Positions 1 to 10,510 of a stretch of 64,000 nucleotides of DNA are shown piece after piece. Origin of the DNA: Brachionus rotundiformis. Taxonomy: Eukaryota; Rotifera; Eurotatoria; Ploima; Brachionidae. The stretch is taken from positions 1,975,995-2,039,994 of the forward strand of contig JAESIW010000115.1 in the NCBI GenBank assembly GCA_016802295.1, written 5' to 3'. Made by a program: the position numbers and the translations under genes. The notes below the pieces were generated by a model. The model was not told the origin of the DNA, searched no databases, and saw only the letters and a program-made list of their open reading frames with translations. Positions within the stretch are counted from its first letter, which is position 1. Each line of letters begins with the position of its first letter.

Positions 1-343
1 TGACCAGGCTTGGAATTGAATAGCAAAGAAAGCTTAATATTGATCAAGTTTATATTAAATTATTTAAACATGCCTTCTTATTTACTTTTAATCTGGTTCC
101 GAAACCAAATGAAGAAAAAAACATCATTTGCTATTTAAAAAATTTTAGATATTTATAAATATTAATAAATTATTGCTTTTTTTAATATAAAATAATTTTG
201 AATAAGTATTAAAGTAAAATTGGAATTGAAATATACAGCTTTAGATAAATTTTGTTTAAATAAATGAATTAATAGTTAAAAATTAATAGTGAAATTTTGT
301 AATTATTAGCATAAAAAGATTTGGTTTTATTTAGTTTTTAAAA
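1..343. other. Window start, no gene seen
   Basis: AT-rich sequence upstream of GTF2H5. I see no reading frame, RNA gene or repeat that I can support. Confidence 0.5.
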
Positions 344-604
344 ATGGTGAAAGTTGTTAAAGGAACTTTGGTCGAGTGGTAAAATTTTTCCAAAATATTT
401 AAATTAAATTTAATTTAAATTAAAAGTGATTCAACAATGAAACAATTTCTACTTTATTTGGATGACATTGGTGAAGTAGGGGGCAAATTTGTTCTGGAAG
501 ATCTGGACGATACTCATCTCTTAATCGATTCAGACTTTGTCGAAAGACTGAAGGAAAAAATTGACGATCTCATGGACAAACACACTTATGTTCCAGATAA
601 ATAA
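344..604 (+). CDS. GTF2H5: TFIIH subunit 5 (TTDA/TFB5)
   Basis: Smallest core subunit of TFIIH, which stabilises the complex for transcription initiation and nucleotide excision repair in the nucleus. Two exons, 344-378 and 427-604, are separated by a 48-bp GT-AG intron and give 70 aa, against 71 aa in human. The gene is too short to stand out as a single open frame. The N-terminus MVKVVKGTLVECD joins across the intron to MKQFLLYLDD, followed by the DDTH motif, all hallmarks of the family. The start is the first ATG and matches the family's MVNVLKG-type N-terminus. An AATAAA lies near 653. The NKAPD1-like gene follows on the same strand about 160 bp downstream. Identification is by recognised sequence and length. 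Confidence 0.93.
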
Positions 605-764
605 GGCTATTCCCAAAATTAAATTATTTGTTATAAAATAAATTTTTTTATTCAATAAAATATTTTTTTTAGAAAAAAATTCACTCTTTTTGTTAACCTT
701 TGCTACTTAATAGTGGCATATAAAAGTTAAAAGCTATTAATCAAAACTTTTCTAAACGATTTAG

Positions 765-1340
765 ATGCAGCGCCTAAATAAACAAGTTTTAAATGGATTC
801 TTACAGCAAGCTATATCTCATAATAAATACCTTGAGGAAAGAGAAATGTGGAAAAAGAAAAACGAAGAATCACCTTCGAAAAAAAGAAAAAAAAGACACA
901 AATCCGGGCAAAAAATTTCCAAAGAAAAGTCACCATCTCCTTCAGATGATGAAATGAAAGAAACCAAGCCAAAATCAAGTCGAACTCCAGAGGAATTGGA
1001 CGACTTAAAAGCTATATTAGCTTTATATAAGTCTGCCAAAGAAGATAATAATGAAAAATGGGGCCACAGTGGCTTTCAGGAATTGTATCCGGATTTTAAA
1101 CCGGAGAGTAACGAGAAAAAAGCATCAATTGACAACAGACTTGAGATCATAAATGAGAAAGCCACTGAAGCTAAAAAAGATCGAACTAAAAAGTCAAAAA
1201 AAAAGAAAAAAAAGTCAGAAAAATACAAAAATAATGATGATTTATCTAGCAGAGATAGCTCAAGTGATTCATCACTGACTGAATCGGAAGATTCGAAAAA
1301 ACGTCATCATAAAAAAAAGTCTAAAAAGCGTAAAAAGTGA
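765..1340 (+). CDS. NKAPD1: NKAPD1-like (C11orf57 family) protein
   Basis: Single-exon, 191-aa nuclear-type protein of unknown biochemical role. Two blocks match the NKAP-domain-containing 1 family: HNKYLEEREMWK near residues 19-30 and WGHSGFQELYP near residue 99. Between and after them the protein is lysine/serine-rich with runs of KKKKKK, and it ends in KKSKKRKK, typical of nucleolar or speckle proteins. The human member is longer (about 290 aa), so this copy has a shorter basic tail. The start is the ATG just after a segment at about 718-764 that is duplicated about 1.3 kb downstream. Family assignment rests on remembered motifs. Confidence 0.75.
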   Translation: MQRLNKQVLNGFLQQAISHNKYLEEREMWKKKNEESPSKKRKKRHKSGQKISKEKSPSPSDDEMKETKPKSSRTPEELDDLKAILALYKSAKEDNNEKWGHSGFQELYPDFKPESNEKKASIDNRLEIINEKATEAKKDRTKKSKKKKKKSEKYKNNDDLSSRDSSSDSSLTESEDSKKRHHKKKSKKRKK

Positions 1341-4190
1341 TCAGTATTTGATATTTAAAAAAGTTAATTTGTATATAAATATAAAAAGTTTTTTTTTAAA
1401 TTTCTAATTTTTTTTTGTCGGATAATAGATTGTAATATTTATAAAATAGATAAGTGTTTTATCACAAATTTGGTATTTACCATTTGAGTGTTTGTTTTTT
1501 GCAAAAGTTTAAACAACACAATTGCTTAAATTATCTTCAAGGCTTATAAACAGGCTAGTGCTCTTTTAATAAAATGACCGATAAACACTTATTTTCAATT
1601 ATTATAAACTATTTTACAAAAAGACAAATAATTTTATAAAAAATTATTTTAAAAATAAAATACTATGTTATCTTGCTTGTCATTTTTCACTATATTATCT
1701 CTAAGAATACATTTATCGTACCTTTAAGGCCAGTAAAATTTTAATAATGATCAAAATTAATAGTTTTCTTCCAGTTTGTGTATCTAAAAATATGAAAAAG
1801 TAATTCAAATTGAAGGAATTATCTTTATCACTCTTGTTTGGACCTTCTCGGTTTCAGAAATGTCTTTAATAAGAAATGGACACTATGAGCTCATGGCAAA
1901 CTGGTGCAATATCTTATTTGGTCAGTCCACTTCAAATCATTATAGATATACAAGCCTAAAACTTTTTCAAGAGTTGTTTTAGTTGATTTCTCGGTACTTT
2001 ATCTGTAATAAATAGTAAAATCAATGGGATAATTTTCTGATTTACTTATTATACTGCATTTTTGATAAAAGTTAAAAGCTATTAATTAAAATTTTTCTAA
2101 TTGATTTAGATATTTAAATCAAAGCCAGCTAAGTGACCGACTTGAGGTCGATATATTGGGTTAAAGTATAATTAAAGCTTAGACAGATTAATTTTCTAAA
2201 AAACTGTATCTTTGAGCACGATTCTTAATTATGTCTCTCTTTATTCTGCGAGGATGATCTATTGTACTTTTGTTTGTAAACGTGAATGGAAATTACCATT
2301 CCAAGTTGCTTTTGACTAACTACTGAAAGATTGGTTGTTTTAAGTTTTCCAAAGTAAAATCAAATTTAAAGAGCTATTTTTTAATTAGTGTTTTGCGTTT
2401 TTTTGGACCAGTAGAGAAGTAAGAGAATAAATTTTAGTATATTTGCTGAGAGAAAAATAATTTTATTCAATTCAAAAATTACAAAAAAAATATTTTTGCT
2501 CTAATAAAAAAAAATTTTTCGTTTAATTAACATTAATTTAAACAAAATACAAATTTTTTTATTCTAAATATATTTTATTGAAAAAAACTAAAAACTAAAT
2601 ATGCACACAAATTTAAAAATACTGAAAACAGAAATTTATATTTGATAGTTTATTAATTAATTAATTGATTAATCACTTGAAAATATTTTGTACCTAAAAT
2701 CAGCCGGGCGTGTTTCTTAAAAACAAGCACAAATTACTCATTTAAAAGAACTGAATTGATTCAAATGATTCAAAATATAATAGAAATTTATATATTTTTT
2801 AAATTCAAGAGAAAATTTATTTCTTCAAATATTTAATAAAGAACAAAATTTAAATAAATTTTGATATACTATCTAAAGGTTTGGTTTTTTTTGTTACTTA
2901 TAATAAGCCATAAACTATCTCATTTTTTAAATTGTATTTTGTTTTATTCTCCCCTATATTACCAAATAATACCAAAAAATTTAATTCTATCTTTAACACA
3001 ATTTGGATTACATAAAAGAGAAATTTTTTTAATTTCTTTTCATTTTCAGTCAATTTTTCATTTCTTTAAACGATTTAGAAAATAAAAATGACTATTTTTT
3101 ATCATAACTTTTACAAAAAATCATTCTATTCAAAAGTTTGTTTTAAATTAGGCAAAATCAACAAAGATTAGAAAAATATCTAAGCCAAGAATTCAAAATT
3201 TAAAGATCAAGTTAATCAAATATCAAATCTGAGTACAAATTTAAAAAATTAAATAAGGCTTGAATTACCCCATAAGTTCCGATTCTTTAATTGTGGTAAA
3301 AAATAGTTAGTAAAAATAAGGTAATTTTATAGACTAAATATTATGCAAAAAATCTCTAATCTATAAAAAGATTTATTACAAATTAAATAATTAATAAAAT
3401 CAATATGATTAAAAAAATTCTATTTAAGAGTTAGATTAAATTTGTTGATTAAGAGCTTGTTTTTTTTTGATATGTGATTTTACGCTTCAGACCCAGAGTC
3501 ATATTAGGCTTATATAATCATAATATATGGCCTTTTCGCTCTTAATTTATTAGCTAGAAAAAATTACGTAATTATTTTCATTTTAAAATTTGTTTTGAAA
3601 TTTTTTGGCTTTATTCGCTGTTAGTTAGTTTTAAAATGTTAAAATCGATAAAAGTTTGAAAAATCTATTTTATTCAAATTAAGCTGAATTTAAATTTTTG
3701 AATAATAAGTTAAAAAAATTAATTATTACTTTTAAATTATTGTATAATTTATTCTCGTTCTAAAATCCTTAAACGTGACTATTTCTTTAAATTTGTTTTA
3801 ACAACTGGTTATATAATTTTACTAGTGTTTGGTTTAAAATATTAGAAATAATAAAAGTTTAATTATTTTCAAATTAGATCTCTTTTGATCAAGGTTTTTT
3901 TATAATTTTTATTCATTTATTTGTATAATAGAGAGAATATAAAGAGAAAAGATCGAAAAATGGAAACAATGAGATTTTGAAATAAAAATATGTTGAGCAA
4001 AAGTTTGAGTAATATTAACAAAACATATCTAAATCGTCAACGTCAACATATTTATCTTAAGATATACCAATTCGCGACATAGCTAATGAACTAACAATCT
4101 CTCAAAAGCGACAAGGAATTTTTAAAAATCAATTTCAAAAATAAAATTATAATAAAGAATATCAAGAACATTTAGCTATCTTGAATGTAA
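1341..4190. other. Intergenic, AT-rich
   Basis: About 2.8 kb with no supportable gene. It contains a decayed LINE fragment (about 1800-2010) and a diverged copy of the NKAPD1 upstream segment (about 2064-2109). Short frames such as 2861-3085 are AT-rich and low in complexity and look non-coding. Confidence 0.5.
1800..2010 (-). mobile_element. Decayed LINE reverse-transcriptase fragment
   Basis: Read on the minus strand with frame changes, the piece gives NDLKWTDQIRY and then SETEKVQTRVIKIIPS. These resemble the C-terminal reverse-transcriptase stretch of CR1/Jockey-type LINEs (a NDLKW block, then KDI..LEKVQRR.TK.IP). Stops and frameshifts show it is dead. The boundaries are approximate. Confidence 0.5.
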
Positions 4191-4600
4191 ATGACATCTA
4201 AAAAAGCAAATATAGATGACATCCTTATTGCCGTATTTCTCACTGCCTCCATCGCATTTGTCATTGTCTGGTCCATTGTTATGCTCAAATGGCGAAAAAA
4301 ATTCTTGTACAGAATGATGCCTTGTCTTAAAAAGTTTTTTTTTTATTTTTAATTGAGTCAAAAAGTTTAAGTCTAATTTTTAGCAAAAGAAAAGAAAGTA
4401 AGCAGCCAGTGGCAGCAGTGTCCAAGCAATTGCCTGGCGCCACCAACGGAGCATTTAGTAATTTAAACTTGGAAAAAGACAATGTTCCCAATGACAGCTC
4501 GTTGTATTCAATTGACTTGAATAAAAATCATCTCAAAAGCGAGGATAGTGGCGAGTTTAATCAGGCGAAAATTTCCATAGAAGACAGCTTAAGACTTTAG
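4191..4600 (+). CDS. Small single-pass membrane protein, unknown
   Basis: I do not recognise this gene. Two exons (4191-4333 and 4384-4600, 50-bp intron, phases closing) give 119 aa. A hydrophobic segment at about residues 10-32 (ILIAVFLTASIAFVIVWSIV) is followed by a basic stretch (LKWRKKFLYR), so the N-terminus is probably outside and the C-terminus cytosolic. The tail is Ser/Asn-rich without clear domains. The ATG chosen is the first with an open frame; an ATG 5 bases upstream is stopped at once. The splice and codon pattern support a real gene, but further 5' exons cannot be excluded. Confidence 0.5.
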
Positions 4601-6503
4601 CCTTTTACTTTAATTATCAAATTTTTAAGTATTATTTTTATTTTTTTTCGGAAACAAGAATAAGAGTGCAATCCGTGTAATTTTTGTATATATTCATTAT
4701 TTAAAAAGATGTAATAAAACAATAAATGATTAATATTTTTATATTTGATTAGATTTTAGATAAATTATTACACAAGTCTTAAAAAAATCATTTAGCATGA
4801 ACATAAATTTATTATATTCAATGCTTAATTTGTTTGCCAAACTAACCATCCAGAGCGAAATATAAATTTTCAATTTCTCAGATCTTATGTCATAAGTTTT
4901 TGTAGCAGATTGAAATTTGTTTATTCAAATTAGGTTTTTTAAAAATAAATTATTTTTTTAAAACTAAATATCTGACATAATATTAAATAATAGAGAATAT
5001 TAAAAGCATAAAATCCCTTAAAAATATTAAATATACAAGTATTTTTAAACAGGATTAAGATTATTGAAAATGATTACATAAATTTCGACATTCTAATTCT
5101 AAAAACAAAAGCTGTTCCATATTGCTTAAAAGCTACATACACAGTAAAGTATGGTAAACGTGTTTTCCCAGATGATGAAAATGAGCTGGATTTTTTTGTG
5201 CATAAACATATAATGCGATAAACCAAGCTTATATTTGATAAAGCAATATTGAAAAAGGTGCAAGAGATGACCATAAGGCTACCATATACCTTGGCCATAG
5301 AGACCTTAGTTACAAGGAAAGACAACAAGAAATGGGGCTAATAACACTTAAATTGATAAGAGAAAGAGAAAATTTGATTCAAATGTTCAAAATTTTGTCT
5401 TCCATGGAAAAAGTAAATTGACTTACAGACCAGTAGTCAAGAACGAACTTAATTTGAAAGTTGCTGTGGCATCAATAAGGAGTCATGGATAGAAAATAAG
5501 ATGGTAAAGCTTTAACATTAGAAAGGGAACGCAAGGATAGATTTCTTTAATGATCGTGTATAAATGGATTGCATTATAATGATACTTAAATAATTAAAGG
5601 ACATAGCTTCAATTCAGATATTTGTGTATGAATTGATCCTGATGTGGCTACTCGACCAGTGACCATTTGACTACTTCTATCACGATATAATAAAAGTCAC
5701 ATCCGTATTAATTGTTTATCTATTATCTCTTATCTGAGGCAATAAAGTAAAATCTTAATTTCAAATGAATAGAAAATTTTAATTAATAGTAGTAAATAAT
5801 ATATAATATTAGTCATAAAATAATTATATTAAAAAAAAATAAAAATATATTATAAATGATAAAGCTAATTAAAAAATTATCCTTTTTTAGTAATAAATTG
5901 GCTATTTATTTATTTTTAATCTAAATTCCTGATTGCATCACTAATTTTACTGATATTATAAATTATTTTTACAACATATATTATTGATGCTTAATTTCTA
6001 GTAAATAAATTCTCAATTAAATTGGACATTCAAAATGAGGCAAGATGTGATAAAATAAATTTATGCTTTAAATTTTGATAACTTTTTTGCATATATTTAC
6101 TTTACCAACTTAGTTTATTTGGTCAGCTTTGGAAAAAATAACTGGAAAATTCAACGTGTGCCTGTATTGAGTATTTTCAATTATTTTTTAATAACATATT
6201 ATATGAAAAATGCTTTGTTGTAAAACTTTTTTCATTCTAGGACTAAAATTAAACAAGATCCGTATTAAATAGATTTGGCACAAATGATAAAAGATAATTT
6301 ATTTTAAAAAAAAGCTCCGTCATTGTTACATACATGTGATGTTTAAGAAAATATTTAGCAAAAAACAAATATTATAAAGCATAATTTTAAAAATCTAGAA
6401 GAATCGTTGAAAAATTTTTCTAGGTATAAATTGAGAGCAATTTATGAGCTTAATTTAAATTTTAAAAAGAAAGAAAATTTTTGATTTAAATAAAATATTT
6501 AAA
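4601..6503. other. Intergenic with LINE debris
   Basis: AT-rich, no supportable gene apart from the relic at about 5230-5480. Confidence 0.45.
5230..5480 (+). mobile_element. Decayed LINE reverse-transcriptase C-terminus
   Basis: With one frame change the plus strand reads ERQQEMGLITLKLIRERENL followed by IQMFKI. This matches the same C-terminal region seen in the better-preserved relic at 8.8-9.1 kb (RLNKMDLNNLQIRRQRGDL then IQMFKI). Stops and indels are frequent, so it is non-functional. The ends are approximate. Confidence 0.5.
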
Positions 6504-7127
6504 ATGGTTCAATATAAATTATACTATTTTAATGCCAGAGGCAGAGCTGAATTGATTCGATTCATTTTTGCCGCAGCTGGACAAGAGTATGAAGACATTC
6601 GTTTCGAAAGAGAACAATGGCCAGAATATAAAGCCAAGTCACCTCTTGGTCAATCTCCATATTTGGAAGTAATTGAAAATGGTCAAACTTTTCAACTAGC
6701 CCAATCTCTGACGGTTTCTAGATATCTAGCTCGTAAATTTAATTTGGCTGGAAAAGGTCCAGAAGAACAAGCTGAAGCTGAAATGTACGCCGATCAAGTT
6801 CTCGATTTATTGAATGAAATGGTTAAAATTCACTTTGAAAAAGATGAAACTCGTAAAGAAGAAGCCCGCACAAAATTCTACGGCGAAACTATTCCAAATG
6901 TATTGAAAGTTTTGGAAGGAAAAATTGTCAAAAATGGTTCAGGTTTTTTAGTTGCCAGTGGTCTAACTTGGGCTGATTTATTTTTGACTGATTTCCTTGG
7001 ATGGCTTGGTGATAAAAAAGACGGTTTCCTAACTGGAGTACCTTCAGTCAAAGCTTTGAATGACAAAGTACTAAATCATCCGAAGATTTCTGAATGGATT
7101 GCCAAAAGACCAAAAACCGAGCTGTAA
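6504..7127 (+). CDS. Sigma-class glutathione S-transferase (copy 1)
   Basis: Cytosolic GST of the sigma / haematopoietic prostaglandin-D-synthase type, conjugating glutathione to electrophiles. It is 207 aa in one exon, the usual family length. The thioredoxin-like N-domain carries the catalytic tyrosine in YKLYYFNARGRAE (Tyr8 region), GQSPYLEV with the cis-proline for glutathione binding, and QSLTVSRYLARK ending the domain. The C-terminal helical domain includes the conserved GLTWADLFLTDFL block. A paralogue lies about 640 bp downstream on the same strand and a third lies at 14.2-14.8 kb on the other strand. Prostaglandin synthase activity cannot be judged from sequence. Confidence 0.95.
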   Translation: MVQYKLYYFNARGRAELIRFIFAAAGQEYEDIRFEREQWPEYKAKSPLGQSPYLEVIENGQTFQLAQSLTVSRYLARKFNLAGKGPEEQAEAEMYADQVLDLLNEMVKIHFEKDETRKEEARTKFYGETIPNVLKVLEGKIVKNGSGFLVASGLTWADLFLTDFLGWLGDKKDGFLTGVPSVKALNDKVLNHPKISEWIAKRPKTEL

Positions 7128-7770
7128 ACTAGATTTTTAGGCACAATTTTTTATTTTCACTAGATTATTTATTAGTTAAATAAAAATTTTACTTTAAAGC
7201 AAATCTTTATTATTTAAAAAAATCCAGTTTAAAAAAAATAAACTTAAAATTGAGCTTTCAGGTAATTATTATGTTTGATTGACAAATTTTTGAATAATGT
7301 AATAAATAGACCAGTTTCATTTGACTACGATCATTGAAATTTTAAATTATTATATGACTTTAATATAAACATCTATATTTAGAAAAAATTAAAATTAAAA
7401 ATCATATTTACTAAAATAACAAGTCAGCGTAGCTAATTAAAAAAAATTAATTATTTAACTTTCTTAAATTACTTTTACAAAATTCAATTTAAAATAATTC
7501 ATATTTTAATTAATATAAAATAAATGATATTAAAGCTTAATTATAATCAGTTATTTTAAATCTTTAAATTTTTTCACTAAAATCTAATTTTGAAAAATTT
7601 TATTAAAATATATTTGCCAAAGTATCTTTAGCTTAAATTAATAGACTAAAAATAGTTCTGCTAAGTTGAAATTTTTTTCGAATTGAAGACTGATTCAAAA
7701 ATAAGATTCTATCCCAACTTAATGCTATAAAAGAATAAGAAATGTTTATTTTTCTATCAAAAAATAAAAA
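7128..7770. other. Spacer between GST paralogues
   Basis: AT-rich spacer with no gene. A poly(A)-type AATAAA occurs shortly after copy 1, near 7179. Confidence 0.5.
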
Positions 7771-8451
7771 ATGGTTAAATATAAGTTATATTATTTTAAT
7801 GCAAGAGGTCGAGCTGAGCTTATTAGACTCATATTGGCCACTGGGGCCCAGGAGTTCGAAGACATCCGATTTGAAATGAACGATTGGCCCGAATACAAAA
7901 AGAAAGCTCCTCTGGGTCAAGCACCATTTTTAGAAATGATTGATGACAAAGATAGAGTATTTCGGCTTGGTCAATCACTATCAATTGGTAAAATTGGATT
8001 TTCCCACTGAATATTTTTAAACTTTGTATTTGATTGATTAGCTCGTTATCTTGCTAGAACTTTCAGAATTGCTGGTGTTGGTAATGAGGAACAAGCTGAA
8101 GTAGAGTCTTATGGTGATTATATCAATGATTTGTTCAATGAAATTGTCAAAGTTAGATTCGAAAAAGATGAAAACTTAAAGTCAAAATTAAATACAAAAC
8201 TTTATGACGAGATAATTCCTAAATATCTGCACATTTTGAATGATATTGTGACCAGAAGTTCATCCGAGTATTTGTGTAATAGTGGAATTACATGGCCAGA
8301 CTTGTTTTTGTATTGTACACTTGAATGGCTTGATGAAAGGAGAAACGCTTTATTGGAAAAATATCCACGTGTAAAAGCCCTTGAGGCAAAGGTTCGAGGA
8401 AACCCTAAGGTTGCCGAATGGGTTATCAACAGACCAAAGACCGATTTTTAA
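7771..8451 (+). CDS. Sigma-class glutathione S-transferase (copy 2)
   Basis: Tandem paralogue of copy 1. Two exons, 7771-7987 and 8042-8451, flank a 54-bp intron that falls inside the codon for the Ala of the conserved ARYLAR block; together they give 208 aa. The N-domain has YKLYYFNARGRAE with the catalytic Tyr, GQAPFLEM and QSLSI+ARYLAR. The C-domain has GITWPDLFLY and ends in NRPKTDF like copy 1. Copies 1 and 3 lack the intron. Without splicing the frame stops at 8008, so the gene is easily split in two by ORF calling. Confidence 0.93.
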
Positions 8452-8524
8452 ATTTTTTATTTTTGGATTAAAAAAAATAAAATTTAAGTCCTAATATTTT
8501 TAATTATCTTTGTAAATAGAACTG

Positions 8525-9420
8525 CGACTTGAACTTGTATTCAAGCATAGCCCAATAGGGCTTTAGCAGCCGCTTAAAAAAACGATAAATTTTCTTTCAT
8601 CCAGACGTCCAGTTTAGTCTTAAAACTGTTCAAATTCCGTGCATTAACTATGTCAGTTGGTAATGTGATTCAGATTGTCGTGACCCTGCTTGTAAGAAAA
8701 TTAAATCTTGGTTGAAAATACTTCATTTTCTCTCTATAAATAGTTCTATTGTGGGACCGAAGGTTATATTTTTTGTCTTAAGCGTTCATACATGAGTCGT
8801 TCACGAGATTCAACTCCTCTAAATTATTATCAATTTTAAACATTTGGATAAGATCGCCTCTCTGCCTTCTTATTTGAAGATTATTCAGATCCATTTTGTT
8901 CAACCTGTCAGAATAACTTAATGTTCTCAACTCAGGCATCAGTCTTGTCGCTTTTCTTTGCACTTTTTCCAACTCATTTATATCTTTTACACAGGATGGA
9001 TACCATGAGCTAATGACATACTCTAGATGTAGTCTAACGAGGGATTTGTATATAAGTGTTTTGTTATGTATGTCAAGGAATTTAAACGATTTTCTGATCA
9101 ACCCCAACATCTTATTTGCTTTAACAGCACTATGTCTAACTTGAGTGCCCTATTTCATATCATGTATTATAAATATTCCAAGATCCTTTTCACAGAATGT
9201 TTTAGCCAGATTGTTTTTCAATTTCATAATCGGATATAGAGTTAGATCTACCCAGATGTAAGACCTTGCACTTGTCTGCGTTTAGCACTGTTAATCACTC
9301 TTTTGACCAGTCACAAATTTTATCCACATCACTTTGGAGTTTCAAGTTCGATGAGAAATTTTTTATGACGCGATTTTTTTGTGTCGTCTGCATAGGCTTT
9401 AGAGTCAATAGTAATTTTTT
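8525..9420 (-). mobile_element. Degenerate non-LTR retrotransposon (LINE) 3' end
   Basis: On the minus strand a 110-residue open stretch (9110-8778) is the C-terminal part of a CR1/Jockey-type reverse transcriptase: MLGLIRKSFKFLD, LVRLHLEYVISSWYP, DINELEKVQRKATRL, then QRGDLIQMFKI. Further upstream, with stops and frame changes, KAYADDTKK near 9385-9410 preserves the YADD catalytic motif. The 3' end beyond the frame (about 8525-8580) resembles a LINE 3' tail. The element is truncated at its 5' end and inactive. Relics of similar sequence lie at about 1.9, 5.3 and 47.8 kb. Confidence 0.85.
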
Positions 9421-9441
9421 GATATTTTTCTTTTAAACTAA

Positions 9442-9513
9442 GGTTCTATGATGTAACGGTTAGCACTCTGGACTTTGAATCCAGCGATCCGAGTTCAAAT
9501 CTCGGTAGAACCT
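9442..9513 (+). tRNA. tRNA-Gln (UUG anticodon), copy 1
   Basis: 72-nt cloverleaf. The acceptor stem GGTTCTA pairs with TAGAACC, the anticodon stem CTGGA/TCCAG encloses loop CTTTGAA (anticodon TTG, Gln), and the T arm contains GTTCAAATC. No intron, and no encoded CCA is needed. It is almost identical to the copy 139 bp downstream, differing in the D arm (ATGATG against ATGGTG). Confidence 0.96.
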
Positions 9514-9652
9514 TTAATTTTTTCTTTCAAATCTTTTTTAGTTAAATGTTCATCAACTTTCGATTTGCTTGACTAGTTTTGTCCTATTTTTGCCAAATAG
9601 ACCATCTTTAAACTTAGTGAATCATTAAAAGATAAATTTAGATACAAGTGAA

Positions 9653-9724
9653 GGTTCTATGGTGTAACGGTTAGCACTCTGGACTTTGAATCCAGCGATC
9701 CGAGTTCAAATCTCGGTAGAACCT
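9653..9724 (+). tRNA. tRNA-Gln (UUG anticodon), copy 2
   Basis: 72-nt tandem duplicate of the preceding tRNA, with the same stems and TTG anticodon. The D-arm sequence ATGGTGTAACGG is closer to the usual eukaryotic tRNA-Gln. A T-rich tract follows directly, as expected for Pol III termination. Confidence 0.96.
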
Positions 9725-10510
9725 TAATTTTTCTTCATATTTTATATTTAGAAATGATAAATATCTGCTATTTAGAAATACTTTTAAGTGAATATTTGAG
9801 TTAAGGACTTACTGAATTTATAAAGATTAATTAATTGAAAAAATGATTGATTTAAAATAGTCAAAAATAATTTTTGAATTTTACCAAGAAATAAATAAAA
9901 GTTTAAAAAATAATAATGAGTTATAATTTTAAAATTAACTGGAAGGAATTAAACAAATAACTTTAATGATACCTCTTCGGCCATATAACTCACTGTTCCA
10001 ATTGTACCTATTCAGAAAATCAGAGGGCAATTCAAACAAAGACATGATTCATTCAAGACAAGAGTAAAGAGGTCCTCATAGTCAACTATTTAATCATAAG
10101 ACTATCTAATTGTATTTTGATAAGGGCTGCTTTTCTTTAATTAGTTCTTTTTTCTGTGTATCTAGCTACCGTAAATGTCTTCCTAGTAAGAGCCGTAACT
10201 TTTCATTATTATTATTATTAATTGATTTAGAATTTGTTGACTTTTCATAAGCTTACTTTAATTCCCTTAAATTTTTAATAATTTCATTAATATTTTTTAA
10301 TAATAAATAATAAATAATAAACTTTTTGAAAAAGTTTAAATGTTTCGGACCGTGGAACAAGCATAACTTAAATCGTCCTAGTTATAATTTTCACTTATTA
10401 GTTTTCTTTTCAGATAATAGATTAATTTAAATCTTTGATTAATTTTGATTACTCAAAAATTTCAAATTTAATAAAGAAAATAATTATTTTCATTTAATTT
10501 TATTTAAAAT
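9725..10510. other. Intergenic
   Basis: AT-rich sequence between the tRNAs and the TRAP1 stop codon, with a short TTA microsatellite near 10203-10221. No gene seen. Confidence 0.45.

Noticed and set aside
2861..3085. 74-residue frame of Leu/Phe/Ile-rich sequence
   Set aside because: Composition is that of AT-rich intergenic DNA; no homology or splice context.
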